Below are positions 1-8,798 of a stretch of 64,000 bases of DNA, one piece after another. The DNA comes from Carbonactinospora thermoautotrophica (GTDB lineage Bacteria; Actinomycetota; Actinomycetes; Streptomycetales; Carbonactinosporaceae): contig NZ_JYIJ01000019.1 of NCBI RefSeq assembly GCF_001543895.1, positions 558,001 to 622,000 on the forward strand. Reading direction: 5' to 3'. Each line of letters opens with the position of its first letter. The stretch's first letter is position 1. The translations under genes were made by a program, and so were the position numbers. Under the pieces are notes generated by a model that saw only the letters and a program-made list of their open reading frames with translations, was not told where the DNA came from and ran no database searches.

Positions 1-548
1 CTGCGACGATGCTGACCGAGCTGCGCGTGGCGGACGGCGCCTGGCTGGACGCGCGGTTCCCGCCCACCATCCTGGGGCGAGGATGCCTGCTGCACAGCCG
101 GCTGTCGGTGGAACTGGCCGAGCACGCGGGCCTGCTCTGGTCCGAGGTCACCGTACTCGGAAGGCACGCCGAACCGTCCGGGCGAGCGGTCCAGACATTG
201 TCGGTGACCCGCGGTGGACGGCCGCTCCTGCGCGCCACGACGGACCTGAGCGATCCGGCCCTGTACCGGTCGCCCGCGGTGCTCGGGGTCGCCCGCGCCG
301 TCGGGCACGCGCTGGTCGTTCCCCCGCAAGACCCGCGGGATGAGGCGGCGGCCCACGCTCCGACGCCCGACACCCATGCCATGCGGGACGGCTGTTACGG
401 CGCCGTCCACAAGCTCGCCGCGGGACATCTGGTCTGCGTCGTCGGCTCGGACGCCCGACTGGTCACCCGCCATCTCGAAGCCCTGGTCACGCCGCTGTTG
501 GAGCAGGCTGGCGGGGCGTCCGGCGGCCACCGGCGCCCGCGCGCATGA
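1..548 (+). CDS. ureD: Urease accessory protein UreD, C-terminal part (gene starts outside the window)
   Basis: The reading frame is open from base 3 and has no convincing start, so this is the 3' part of a longer gene. About 180 residues are visible. The run LRVADGAWLDARFPPTILG, the hydrophobic middle and the late LAAGHLVCVVG segment match the C-terminal half of UreD (UreH). This chaperone works with UreF and UreG to load nickel into urease in the cytoplasm. UreA-C, E, F or G would be expected to the left. The assignment rests on family resemblance without a catalytic motif, so it is moderately sure. Confidence 0.6.
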   Translation, partial: ATMLTELRVADGAWLDARFPPTILGRGCLLHSRLSVELAEHAGLLWSEVTVLGRHAEPSGRAVQTLSVTRGGRPLLRATTDLSDPALYRSPAVLGVARAVGHALVVPPQDPRDEAAAHAPTPDTHAMRDGCYGAVHKLAAGHLVCVVGSDARLVTRHLEALVTPLLEQAGGASGGHRRPRA

Positions 549-591
549 GCCGCTCGGCACCGCGCCGCCGGAAACGAGTCCACCCCGGCCG

Positions 592-631
592 CCACAGAAC
601 CGAGGTCGTCCCCACAGGACCGAGGTCGTCC
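592..631. repeat. Two tandem 20-bp units in the ureD-hycE gap
   Basis: CCACAGAACCGAGGTCGTCC is followed directly by a second copy with one change. It sits in the short noncoding stretch between ureD and the convergent hycE-like gene. The function is unknown, and it may be chance. Confidence 0.5.
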
Positions 632-742
632 ACGGTACGAGCCCGATCGAATCGGCTCCGCAAGGCCACCCGCGCTTCCCCACGAGCAAGCCGTGATCAA
701 GAGGACCGGATCAGCTCACGGGCGCTGACCGAAAGACCCTGA

Positions 743-2365
743 CTAGAGGTCGTTGCCGGCGTAGGAGAGGTTGAAGCTTTTATTGGCCAGGGGGAAGTCG
801 GGGACGATGGTGTCGGCGAGGGCGACCGGGAGAGCCGGCCAGTTGAAGAAGGACGGGTCGACGATCTTGACCCGGGTGAGGGTGTGGTCGGGGCTGAGTT
901 CGACGCGGTGGGTGATGGCGCCGCGCCAGCCTTCGACGACGCCGACGCCGGAGGCGGCGGGAGCACGGCCGGGCATGGGTGCGACGTGACGGCCGGGGGT
1001 GGCGCCGGGGATGAGGTGGGTGAGGATCGCCAGGGAAGCGTCGATCTCGTCGGCGCGGATGAGGAAGCGGGCGAGCACGTCGCCGCTGGTACGGGTGGGC
1101 ACGCTGAGGACGCTGCCCAGGTCGAGGAAGGGGTGGGCGTGGCGGGCATCGTAGTCCAGGCCGCTGGCGCGGGCGACGTAGCCGAGGGTGCCGATGTCGC
1201 GGGCCTGGGCGAGGGTGAGGACGGCGGTACCGGTGAACCGGTCACGGACCACGGTGTGGCCCAGGGCAAGGTCGATGATCTGGCGGATGTCGGCACCGAT
1301 GGCCCGCAACTGGTCGGGGTGGGGCAGCTCGTGGACGGCGGCGCCGCCCAGTTGGACGCCGCCGCGTAGCAGCCGGTGTCCGGTGACGTCGGCGTTCAGG
1401 CGCAGCAGGGTTTCGCGGATGCGCAGCGCGTGGGCGTGCAGGACGGAGTGGCCGACGTCGTTGCACAGGGCGCCGATGTCGCCGACGTGGTTGTACAGGC
1501 GCTCCAGTTCGAGCAGGATCGCGCGCAGCCGGCGGGCTTGGGTGGGCACCGGCCAGCCCAGGGCGTCTTCGACGGCCAGGCAGTAGGCCAGGGCGTGGCC
1601 GACGGCGGTGTCGCCGCTGACCCGTTCGGCCAGCGGCAGGCGCGCGGCCGGCTGGTGGTGTTCGAAGAGTTTCTCGATGCCTTTGTGGACGAACCACAGT
1701 CGGGCTTTGAGCTTGAGAATGGTTTCGCCCACCACGGAGAAGCGGAAGTGGCCGGGTTCGATGAGGCCGGCGTGGACGGGGCCGACGGGGATCTCGTACA
1801 CGCCGGGACCCTCGACGGTGAGGAACGGGTAGGGGGCCTCGGGGTCGCCGAAGGGGGGCGGGGGGCCGGCGTCGGCGCGCATCGGGTACCAGCCGCGGGG
1901 CCAATGCTGGTGTCGGACCAGGCGGCGGGGCAGCGGGTGGTGCAGCGGCACGACCCCGTACAGGTCGTGCATTTCGCGTTCGAACCGGCTGGCGGGGAAG
2001 GAAAACTCGGCGAGGCTGGGCAGCGTGGGGGTGTCGGGGTCCAGGAGCAGGTGCAGTTCGACGCGCTGGTCCGGGGGGCCGGCGGTGAACAGGTACACCA
2101 CCCGGACAGCCCCGCCGCCGGCTGCCGCGGCGGAGGCGCCGCCCGGTGTGCCGGGGTGGTCGTGGTGGGCGGCGACCAGGGCGATCCGGTACCCGGCGGT
2201 GAGCAGGCCGGCTACCCGGTGGTGCAGCTCAGCAGCGGTGATGTCGACGGCGTACCGGTTCGGGCTCACCTGCCGAGCGCCGGACAGCACCTGGTACGAG
2301 CGGTGGCCGGGGCGGGTCCTGGATTCGGGGGTTGGGCTGGCGGGGCGGCTGATGTGGTGCGTCAT
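743..2365 (-). CDS. hycE: Hydrogenase-4/complex I-like large subunit (HycE/HyfG, Rv0087-like) without Ni ligands
   Basis: The protein has 540 residues. Residues about 30-165 resemble NuoC (30-kDa domain); about 190-540 resemble NuoD and the large subunit of group 4 [NiFe] hydrogenases. Recognisable blocks include VVGETILKLKARLWFVHKG and LELERLYNHVGDIGAL. Active hydrogenases of this type read ERVCGIC near residue 250 and DPCxxC near the C-terminus; here these are ERVSGDT and DPSFFNW, so all four nickel-binding cysteines are gone. It cannot be a normal hydrogenase and more likely serves as a quinone- or electron-handling subunit. It is the last gene of a six-subunit operon and starts 3 bp after the upstream gene ends. 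Confidence 0.88.
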   Translation of the reverse strand: MTHHISRPASPTPESRTRPGHRSYQVLSGARQVSPNRYAVDITAAELHHRVAGLLTAGYRIALVAAHHDHPGTPGGASAAAAGGGAVRVVYLFTAGPPDQRVELHLLLDPDTPTLPSLAEFSFPASRFEREMHDLYGVVPLHHPLPRRLVRHQHWPRGWYPMRADAGPPPPFGDPEAPYPFLTVEGPGVYEIPVGPVHAGLIEPGHFRFSVVGETILKLKARLWFVHKGIEKLFEHHQPAARLPLAERVSGDTAVGHALAYCLAVEDALGWPVPTQARRLRAILLELERLYNHVGDIGALCNDVGHSVLHAHALRIRETLLRLNADVTGHRLLRGGVQLGGAAVHELPHPDQLRAIGADIRQIIDLALGHTVVRDRFTGTAVLTLAQARDIGTLGYVARASGLDYDARHAHPFLDLGSVLSVPTRTSGDVLARFLIRADEIDASLAILTHLIPGATPGRHVAPMPGRAPAASGVGVVEGWRGAITHRVELSPDHTLTRVKIVDPSFFNWPALPVALADTIVPDFPLANKSFNLSYAGNDL

Positions 2366-2368
2366 GGC

Positions 2369-3844
2369 TCAGGGTGCTCCCACGAGGGTGGCGGCTGCGT
2401 GCAGGAGAGGCTGCAGTGGGCCGAGTACGAGACCGAGCGCGGCGCAGGCGAGCAGCCCTACGGCCAGCGGCGCGATCCCGCGAGCCGGGTCCGCCACGGT
2501 CGCGGCGGTGTGGGCGGCGGGGCCGCCCAGCAACATGGTGGCGCCGTGGCGGGCGAGCGCGGCGAAGATGACGAGGACGAACCCGAAGGCCGCGGCCACG
2601 GCCCAGCCGAGTCCGGCGGCGGTCGCGGCGCGGGCGATTCCGAGTTCGGAGGCGAACAGGCTGAACGGGGGCAGGCCGAGCAGGGCCACCAAGCCGAGGC
2701 CGAAGGCCGCGGCCAGGGCGGGATGCTCGGTGAGCAGGCCGCGCACGGCGGCGATCCGGCTGGTGCGGGTGACGCTGAGGATGCGCCCGGCGCCGCAGAA
2801 CAGGACGGCCTTGCCCAAGCCGTGGCCGAGGATGTGCAGCAGGACGGCGGCGATGGCGAGCCGGCTGCCGGTGGCCGCGCCGAGGGCGACCAGGCCCATG
2901 TGTTCGATGCTGGAGTAGGCGAGCATGCGTTTGTAGTCGCGTTGGCTGATCAGCAGCAGTGCGGCGATCGCCAGCGAGGCGAGGGCCGCGGCCAGCAGCA
3001 GGGCACGGGTGTAGCCGGCGCCGAGGGCGGCGTCGGCGATGACCTTGCAGCGCAGGATGGCGTAGAAGGCGACCGACAGCAGCACCCCGGACATCAGCGC
3101 GGAGACGGGGGCGGGGGCCTGGCTGTGCGCGTCGGGCAGCCAGGCGTGCATGGGCGCGAGCCCGGCTTTGGTGCCGAAGCCGACCACGATCAGCCCGGCG
3201 GCCAGCCGCATCACGGCGGGGTCGAGCTGGTGGGCGTGTTGAATGAGGAACGTCCAGTCCAGCGCGGCGGTGCCGTGTCCGCCGGCATGGCGGGCGGCGG
3301 CGTAGACGCACACGGTGCCCAGGAACGCCACGGCGATGCCGCCGGAGCACAGCACCACGTACTTCCAGGCGGCTTCCACGGATGCGCGGTCGCGGCGGTG
3401 GCCGACGAGGAACGCGGTGACGATGGTGGTGGCTTCCAGCGCCACCCACAGCAGGCCGAGGTTGTCGGCCAGCACCGCCAGTGCCATGGTGGCGACGAAC
3501 GCCTGGACGAGCACCCCGTAGCGGCGCGCGGCGGCCGCGGTGGTGCGCCCGGCGGCGAGTTCCTCACCCACGTGGTGCACACCGGCCCAGGTCGCGACCA
3601 CGGCCACGGCGCCGATGACCAGCAGCATGAACGCGGTCAACGCGTCAGCGCGCAGCAACCCGCCCGCCGTCAGCGCGCGGCCGCTGGTGGTGACGGCGGC
3701 GGTCCCGACTGCGGCGGTGAGCAGGAGCGCGGGCGCGGTGACGCCGGCCCAGGCGGTGGCGCGCCGCCACCCGGCGACCGCGGTGGCGAGCGCGGCGAGC
3801 GCGGGCGCGGCCAGCGGTACGTACAACAGCAGGGACGTCATCAT
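2369..3844 (-). CDS. hycQ: Antiporter-like membrane subunit (HyfF/HycQ, NuoN-type, Rv0086-like)
   Basis: The protein has 491 residues, almost all hydrophobic, with about 14 predicted membrane segments. The sequences ALEATTIVTAFLVGH and GLAPMHAWLPDAHSQAPAPV carry the conserved glutamate and lysine/histidine positions of the Mrp/NuoL-M-N proton-channel family. LISQRDYKRMLAYSSIEHMG is the typical TM12-region signature. The gene overlaps the upstream hyfE-like start by 4 bp (ATGA) and ends 3 bp before hycE, which indicates translational coupling. It should form one of the two ion-pumping modules of the complex. Confidence 0.9.
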   Translation of the reverse strand: MMTSLLLYVPLAAPALAALATAVAGWRRATAWAGVTAPALLLTAAVGTAAVTTSGRALTAGGLLRADALTAFMLLVIGAVAVVATWAGVHHVGEELAAGRTTAAAARRYGVLVQAFVATMALAVLADNLGLLWVALEATTIVTAFLVGHRRDRASVEAAWKYVVLCSGGIAVAFLGTVCVYAAARHAGGHGTAALDWTFLIQHAHQLDPAVMRLAAGLIVVGFGTKAGLAPMHAWLPDAHSQAPAPVSALMSGVLLSVAFYAILRCKVIADAALGAGYTRALLLAAALASLAIAALLLISQRDYKRMLAYSSIEHMGLVALGAATGSRLAIAAVLLHILGHGLGKAVLFCGAGRILSVTRTSRIAAVRGLLTEHPALAAAFGLGLVALLGLPPFSLFASELGIARAATAAGLGWAVAAAFGFVLVIFAALARHGATMLLGGPAAHTAATVADPARGIAPLAVGLLACAALGLVLGPLQPLLHAAATLVGAP

Positions 3845-4674
3845 GAGTCGCGCAGCTCCCGCAGCTCGTCCAGATCGGTGCCGCCGAAGACGGCTTGCAG
3901 GCGAGTGGTGAGCACCTGCATCACCAGCACGGCCAGCAGCAGGTCCAGTGACACGCCGAGTTCGACGATCAACGGCACCCCGGCGGTGGTGAGGAACGCC
4001 ACGGCGGCGATGCCGTTGTCCACCAGCAGTACCCCGACGATCTGGGACACGGCGCGCCTGCGGGTGGCGAGCAGGAAGAACCCGATCAGGACCACGGCCA
4101 GGCCGACCGGGGCGGCGCGCGTGACCGGCGATGGCGCGAGAGCGACCAGGGGGCGGGCCGCGGCGTAGGCGAGCAGGGTCAGCGCGGCGGCGGCCAGCAG
4201 CGAGGCCGCGACGTTGACCAGCGGGCGGGTTTCGCGCCTCAGAGCTTGTTGTGGAACCGCTGTTCGATCAGCGAGCCGGTCATCCCGCCGGCAAGGCGGA
4301 GGGCAAGCCTCGTACCGGCGTGGCTTGTCCTCCAACGCGGCCGGCGTGGATGCGGGGGCAGGCGAGCCGGACAAGTGGTTCCGCAACACGCTCTCACTCG
4401 CTGACCGGTCCAGCGCGCGCCGCAGCAGTCGCGGCAACGCCACCGCCTTCAAACCAGCGACCACCGCGGCGACCACCGCGAGCTCGGTGCTGGACTCGTG
4501 GACGGCGAGCAGTCCGGCGATGGCGGCCAGCGCGGCGCCCTGGACGGCGAGCAGCCGCACCAGGGCGGACAGCTCGCGCCGCCACAGCACCCCGACCGCG
4601 GTGAGCAGGAACACCCCGCACGCCAGGTCCAGCGACTGCACGAACAGCGTCTGATGCAGCGCCGTCTGATTCAC
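3841..4674 (-). CDS. hycP: Small membrane subunit (HyfE/HycP, NuoK-like, Rv0085-like) carrying an inserted segment
   Basis: The protein has 277 residues, whereas relatives are about 215-220. The N-terminal part (to about residue 95, ending LKAVALPRLLRRAL) and the C-terminal part (from about 150, ETRPLVNVAASLLA onward) are ordinary HyfE with several transmembrane helices. Between them lies a non-membrane, cysteine- and arginine-rich stretch of about 50 residues. This stretch is encoded by a 152-bp inverted-repeat element (see separate entry). The reading frame is open across it, so the product may still be made with a cytoplasmic loop extension, or may be impaired. The gene overlaps hycQ by 4 bp. 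Confidence 0.82.
   Translation of the reverse strand: MNQTALHQTLFVQSLDLACGVFLLTAVGVLWRRELSALVRLLAVQGAALAAIAGLLAVHESSTELAVVAAVVAGLKAVALPRLLRRALDRSASESVLRNHLSGSPAPASTPAALEDKPRRYEACPPPCRRDDRLADRTAVPQQALRRETRPLVNVAASLLAAAALTLLAYAAARPLVALAPSPVTRAAPVGLAVVLIGFFLLATRRRAVSQIVGVLLVDNGIAAVAFLTTAGVPLIVELGVSLDLLLAVLVMQVLTTRLQAVFGGTDLDELRELRDS
4242..4393. mobile_element. 152-bp MITE-like inverted-repeat element inside the hyfE-like gene
   Basis: Bases 4241-4261 and 4374-4394 are inverted copies of each other with 18 of 21 matches (core GGTTCC flanked by CAACA and GCTCT). A second inverted repeat lies inside (GGCAAGCC ... GGCTTGTCC, about 4310-4330). The trinucleotide tca flanks both sides (4239-4241 and 4394-4396), a possible target duplication. 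There is no coding capacity of its own. It fits a non-autonomous, transposase-mobilised element. Element plus 3-bp duplication is 155 bp, not a multiple of three, so the original frame of the host gene is not simply explained. Confidence 0.6.
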
Positions 4675-4785
4675 CGCCGCCTCACCCCCGCTGTCGCGGC
4701 GACGGAGTCCGGCGCAGGGTTCGGCAGCGCGGTGCGTACGGCTCTCAGGGCGGTGCCTTGCGGGGTCTTCATGGGCTCCCGGTGT

Positions 4786-5730
4786 TCATGGGTTGAGGAC
4801 GAAGGACGCGGTCACGGCGAGCAGCGCGAGGACGAACGATCCGGCCAGCAGCTCGGGTACGCGGAACAGGCGCAGCTTGGCGAAGAACACCTCGGCGGCG
4901 GCGAGCAGGGCGCCGAGCAGGGCGAGCTTGGCGGCGAACGCGACCAGACCGACGGCGAGCGCGACCGGGTCCAGGCTGGTGGCCACTCCCCAGGGGGCGA
5001 ACAGGTTGGCCAACAAGCCGAGCAGGATGGTCAGGCGCATCGCGGAGGCGTGCTCGACCAGGGCCAGGTCGCGACCGGAGTACTCCAGCACCATGGCCTC
5101 GTGCACCATCGTCAGTTCCAGGTGGGTGGCGGGGTTGTCCACCGGCAGCCGCCCGGCCTCCGCCAAGATCGCTATGGCGAGGGCGGCGGCGGCGAGCAGG
5201 CTGGCGGGGGAGAACACCCGCACCGGGTCGTGCACGCCGGCGGACACGATCGCGGCCAGGTTGGAGGAGCCGGCGCGCGCCGACAGGGCGAAGATCGCCA
5301 GCAGCAGGGTGGGCTCCACCAGGGCGGCGATCGTCATCTCGCGGCTGGCGCCCATGCCACCGAACGCGGTACCGGTGTCCAGCCCCGCCAGCGCGAGCGC
5401 GATGGTACCCAGCAGCAGCAACCCCACCACCGCGATCAGGTCGGCAGTGCCGTCGAGCGCGGAGCGGGTGGACCAGAACGGCGCGATGCAGGCCACCAGC
5501 AGGCTGGTGGCCATCAGCACCGGCGGGGCGGCGGTGAAGACCCAGCTGGCGTCGGTGGGGGTGATGGGCTCCTTGCGGGCCAGCTTGCGCAGGTCCCGCC
5601 ACGGCTGGGTGAGGCGTCCTCCGGCGCGGCCCTCCAGCCGTGCCCGCACCTGCCGCATCAGACCGACCAGCAGCGGGGCACCGGCGGCGACGAACAGCCC
5701 CTGGCCGATCGCGATGATCCAGGTGGTCAC
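4786..5730 (-). CDS. hycD: Complex I NuoH-like membrane subunit (HycD/HyfC, Rv0084-like)
   Basis: The protein has 314 residues from a GTG start at 5730 whose first four bases overlap the stop of the upstream hyfB-like gene (GTGA). It contains the NuoH/HycD landmarks LIGLMRQ-type N-terminus, the cytoplasmic RLEGRAGGRLTQPWRDLRKL loop, RLPVDNPATHLELTMVHE and GRDLALVEHASAMRL. This is the membrane anchor that couples the peripheral arm to the ion-pumping subunits. A gap of about 110 bp separates it from the next gene, hycP. A longer open frame extends upstream but only antisense-like arginine-rich sequence is gained, so the GTG start is preferred. Confidence 0.9.
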   Translation of the reverse strand: MTTWIIAIGQGLFVAAGAPLLVGLMRQVRARLEGRAGGRLTQPWRDLRKLARKEPITPTDASWVFTAAPPVLMATSLLVACIAPFWSTRSALDGTADLIAVVGLLLLGTIALALAGLDTGTAFGGMGASREMTIAALVEPTLLLAIFALSARAGSSNLAAIVSAGVHDPVRVFSPASLLAAAALAIAILAEAGRLPVDNPATHLELTMVHEAMVLEYSGRDLALVEHASAMRLTILLGLLANLFAPWGVATSLDPVALAVGLVAFAAKLALLGALLAAAEVFFAKLRLFRVPELLAGSFVLALLAVTASFVLNP

Positions 5731-7742
5731 CGGAGCACCCCCAAGGAGAGCACGACCAGCAGGGCGGCCAGGGTGTAGGCCAGGTAGCGGTGCACGCTGC
5801 CGTTGGCCAGCACGGTGGCCGCACGGCCGACCGACCGCACGGCGGCCAGCAGCGGCGCGTATACCCGCGCCTCGATGCGGTCCCCCACCCGGCGCCGGTA
5901 CTCCACGCTTCGGACCAGGTAGGCGGACTCGACGTAGTGGGTGACCTCCACGTCCTGCTCGGGGGCGAGCACGTCGTCGAACACCCGCTGCAGCGGCTCG
6001 GCGAACGAGGTGGCGGTGTACTCCATGCGCGGGGTGAGCGGCCCGGCGCCGCACCCCCATGGCGGGGCGACCCGCCGCGGCCGGCCCACCGCCCGCGCCA
6101 GCACGGCGAGCGTGACGGTGATCGCCACCAGGCCGGCGGCCAACAGCAGCGGCGACATGGTGCTGGCGATCCCGCCGATGCGCAGCCGGAGCCCGGACCC
6201 GTCCAGCACCGACCCGCCGCCGAGGGTGTCGACCACGCGCTGCAGGCCGGGCGCGACCGCGGTGGGGACCAGCGCCAGACCGGCGCAACCCGCCGCCGCG
6301 AGCCCCATCCCGGCGAGCATGGTCGGCGGGGACTCCACCGCTCCTGCGGCGGCGTCGCTGCGGGGCCGGGCGAGGAACCCGGTGCCGACCGCCTTGACGT
6401 ACGTGGCCACCCCGACGCCTGCGGTGAGCGCGATCACCCCCACCATGATCGGGGCGACCACCGCGGTGACCGTGTTCGCCGGGGGCAGGCTGCCCAGCAG
6501 GGATTGCAGCAGCAGCCACTCGCTGACGAACCCGTTGCCCGGCGGCAACGCGGCAGCCGCGAGGGCGCCCGCGGCGAACAGGGCGGTCGTGGCGGGCATC
6601 CGCGTGGCCAGCCCGCCGAGCGCGTCCAGGTCCCGGGTGCCGGTGGCGCGCAGCACCGAACCGGCGCCGAAGAACAGCAGCGTCTTGAACCCGGCGTGGT
6701 TGAGGCAGTGCAGCAGCGCCGCGGCCAGCGCGAGGCCGGCCAGCCCCTGCTGGCCGGAGGCGGCGAACAGCCCGCCCGCCCCCACTCCGATCAGGATCAG
6801 GCCGATGTTCTCGGAGGTGGAGTACGCCAGCAGCCGCTTCAGGTCCGACGCGACCGCCGCCTGCAAGATCCCGTACAGGGCGGAGGCCGCGCCGCTCGCG
6901 GCCAGCAGCAGCCACCACCAGGCCGGGCCCCCGCCCAGCAGGTCGAACCCGACCCGCACGATCCCGTACACCCCCAACTTGACCATGGCCGCCGACATCA
7001 GCGCCGAGGCGTGGCTGGGGGCCTCGGCGTGAGCGCGCGGCAGCCACACGTGCCCCGGCACCACGCCGGCCTTCGACGCGAACCCGGCCGCGGTCAGCAC
7101 GAACACCCCTGCCCGCACCGGGCCGGGTAGCCCGCCCGCCGCCGCGCGCAACGCGGCGAAGGAGTCGTCCGCGGCGTAGGCGGCCAGCCACACCAGGCCG
7201 AGCAGGATCACCACGAACCCGGCCTGCGTCATCGCCGCGTACCACAGCCCGGCGCTGCGGACCGCCGGGCTGTGCCGGTGCTCGGCGAGCACCAGCAGCA
7301 GCGACGTCACCGCCATCAGCTCCCAGGCCAGCAGGAACGTGGACACGCTCCCCGCCGCCGGCACGGCCAGCATCGCGGCCACGAACACCGGGAGCACCGC
7401 CAGCCCGGTACGCGACCCCGCCCCATGGGTGCCGCGGCCGACATAGCCGATCACGTACCCGCCCGCGAGCGCTCCCACCGCGCCGATCAGCAGCAGGAAC
7501 CAGCCCGCCAGCGGATCGACCGCCAGCCGTACCCCACCCAACGGCAGGAGCCACGGCACCTGGAGCGCGAACCGCTGGCCCGAGATGGCCGCGGCCCCGG
7601 CGACCGCGCCGGCACCACCAGCGGCCGACGTGATCACGCCCACCAGCGCGGCCCGCCAGCGCGCCGGCACCACCAGCCCGGCGCACGCCCCCGCCCCGGC
7701 CAGGCCGCCCGCCGCCGCCAACCCCTGCGCGACCAGGCTCAT
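5727..7742 (-). CDS. hyfB: Large antiporter-like subunit (HyfB, NuoL-type, Rv0083-like)
   Basis: The protein has 671 residues from the ATG at 7742, which overlaps the stop of the NuoB-like gene (ATGA). The open frame continues further upstream, but the extra part is the wrong frame of that gene. It has about 15 membrane helices with LAWELMAVTSLLLVLAEHR, KAGVVPGHVWLPRAHAEAPS and SDLKRLLAYSTSENIG, the conserved proton-path and TM12 signatures of the NuoL/HyfB family. Together with HycQ it gives the complex two pump-like modules. It probably stores the redox energy of an unknown donor as an ion gradient. Confidence 0.9.
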   Translation of the reverse strand: MSLVAQGLAAAGGLAGAGACAGLVVPARWRAALVGVITSAAGGAGAVAGAAAISGQRFALQVPWLLPLGGVRLAVDPLAGWFLLLIGAVGALAGGYVIGYVGRGTHGAGSRTGLAVLPVFVAAMLAVPAAGSVSTFLLAWELMAVTSLLLVLAEHRHSPAVRSAGLWYAAMTQAGFVVILLGLVWLAAYAADDSFAALRAAAGGLPGPVRAGVFVLTAAGFASKAGVVPGHVWLPRAHAEAPSHASALMSAAMVKLGVYGIVRVGFDLLGGGPAWWWLLLAASGAASALYGILQAAVASDLKRLLAYSTSENIGLILIGVGAGGLFAASGQQGLAGLALAAALLHCLNHAGFKTLLFFGAGSVLRATGTRDLDALGGLATRMPATTALFAAGALAAAALPPGNGFVSEWLLLQSLLGSLPPANTVTAVVAPIMVGVIALTAGVGVATYVKAVGTGFLARPRSDAAAGAVESPPTMLAGMGLAAAGCAGLALVPTAVAPGLQRVVDTLGGGSVLDGSGLRLRIGGIASTMSPLLLAAGLVAITVTLAVLARAVGRPRRVAPPWGCGAGPLTPRMEYTATSFAEPLQRVFDDVLAPEQDVEVTHYVESAYLVRSVEYRRRVGDRIEARVYAPLLAAVRSVGRAATVLANGSVHRYLAYTLAALLVVLSLGVLR

Positions 7743-8215
7743 CGCCCGCTCAGCCCGCGCAACGCCGCCACGATCGCCGTCGGAGTGGGCGGGCACCCGG
7801 GCACCTCCACGTCTACCGGCACCACGTCGCGCACCGCGCCGACGACCCCGTACCCGCCCGCGAACACCCCGCAGTCCCGAGCGCAGTCCCCCAACGCCAC
7901 CACCCGGCACGGCCGCGGCGCGGCCTCATACGTCTTGCGCAGCGCATCGGCCATGTTGCGCGTCACCGGACCGGTCACCAGCAGCGCATCCGCGTGCCGC
8001 GGCGAGGCCACCAACCGCACCCCGTACCGCTCCGCGTCATACACCGGCCCGAACGCCTGCCCCACCTCGACCTCACACCCGTTGCACGAGCCGGCGTCCA
8101 CATGCCGCACCTGCACCGACCCCGCCAACTCCCCCGTTCCTGGAACGCCGGCGTCCCGTGGACGGTCCAGCGCCGGCTCCGCGACCCGCCCGGTCAAGCG
8201 GATCTTCCGCAACAA
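7739..8215 (-). CDS. NuoB-like [4Fe-4S] small subunit (HycG-like, Rv0082-like)
   Basis: The protein has 158 residues. The full ligand set of cluster N2 is present: C44 and C47 in GSCNGCEVEV, a cysteine in GDCARDCG and the last in VPGCPPTP. The small electron-transfer subunit is therefore expected to be functional, in contrast to the large subunit. No separate ferredoxin-like (NuoI/HycF) subunit lies in the operon, as in the mycobacterial counterpart. It is the first structural gene, about 70 bp downstream of the ArsR-type regulator and overlapping hyfB by 4 bp. Confidence 0.88.
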   Translation of the reverse strand: MLRKIRLTGRVAEPALDRPRDAGVPGTGELAGSVQVRHVDAGSCNGCEVEVGQAFGPVYDAERYGVRLVASPRHADALLVTGPVTRNMADALRKTYEAAPRPCRVVALGDCARDCGVFAGGYGVVGAVRDVVPVDVEVPGCPPTPTAIVAALRGLSGR

Positions 8216-8286
8216 ACCCTTGATGACGTCTCAGCCTTCCTACGTGGCACCCTGTGCCCGACGCCCGCGCCCGATCTGGGCCGGGG

Positions 8287-8688
8287 TCAGGAGTTCCCCG
8301 AACGGCGGGCCCGCGGCGGGGACTGGAGATCCGCCAGCAACTCCGCCTGCCCCGACAACACCCCGCTCAGGATCGCCCGCGCCACCGCCAGCAGCTCCGC
8401 CACCTGGGGGCTGGTCAGCGCGTAGTACACCGACGATCCCTGCTTGCGGGAGGTCACCAACCCGGCGCGGCGCAACACCGCCAACTGCTGGGACAGATGG
8501 GCCGGCTCGATCCCGACCTCCGGCAGCATCTCCCCGACCGACCGTTCCTTCTCGCTCAGCAGTTCCAGCACCCGGATCCGGGCTGGATGCCCCAGTGTCT
8601 TGAAAAATTCCGCTTTCAATTGGTACAGCGGAATCGCGACCACCGGGTCCTTCGCCTCAGGCCCCTCGGATCGCCGCGGCTCGGGCAT
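8287..8688 (-). CDS. ArsR/SmtB-family regulator of the hydrogenase-4-like operon (Rv0081-like)
   Basis: The protein has 133 residues. An in-frame GTG lies 21 bp further upstream, but a perfect AAGGAGG sits 7 bp before the ATG at 8688, so the ATG is chosen. The winged helix is clear: KTLGHPARIRVLELL, then SVGEMLPEVGIEPAHLSQQLAVLR as recognition helix and QGSSVYYAL as wing. The helix alpha-3 CxC metal site of arsenic sensors is absent, as in Rv0081, so the signal is probably not a metal bound there. It is likely autoregulatory through the palindrome about 110 bp upstream. Confidence 0.88.
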   Translation of the reverse strand: MPEPRRSEGPEAKDPVVAIPLYQLKAEFFKTLGHPARIRVLELLSEKERSVGEMLPEVGIEPAHLSQQLAVLRRAGLVTSRKQGSSVYYALTSPQVAELLAVARAILSGVLSGQAELLADLQSPPRARRSGNS

Positions 8689-8798
8689 GACGCAGCCTCC
8701 TTCGCTCACACCGCACGTGCTGGCTTTGGCTCAGCCTGCCCCAACGGCCGGACACACCCGTACGACCAACCGCCAGATGCGATCCTCAGCTATTTAGC

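Noticed and set aside
743-2365. Active [NiFe] hydrogenase
   Set aside because: All four nickel-binding cysteines are replaced and no maturation genes are nearby.
1376-4168. 930-codon open frame on the plus strand across the hydrogenase-like operon
   Set aside because: It is antisense to three well-supported subunit genes, glycine/glutamine-rich without domains, and typical of shadow frames at this GC content.
5731-7686. N-terminal 650 codons of the long minus-strand frame that ends with hycD
   Set aside because: They are the wrong frame of the hyfB-like gene, rich in Arg and Gly; hycD starts at the GTG overlapping the hyfB stop.
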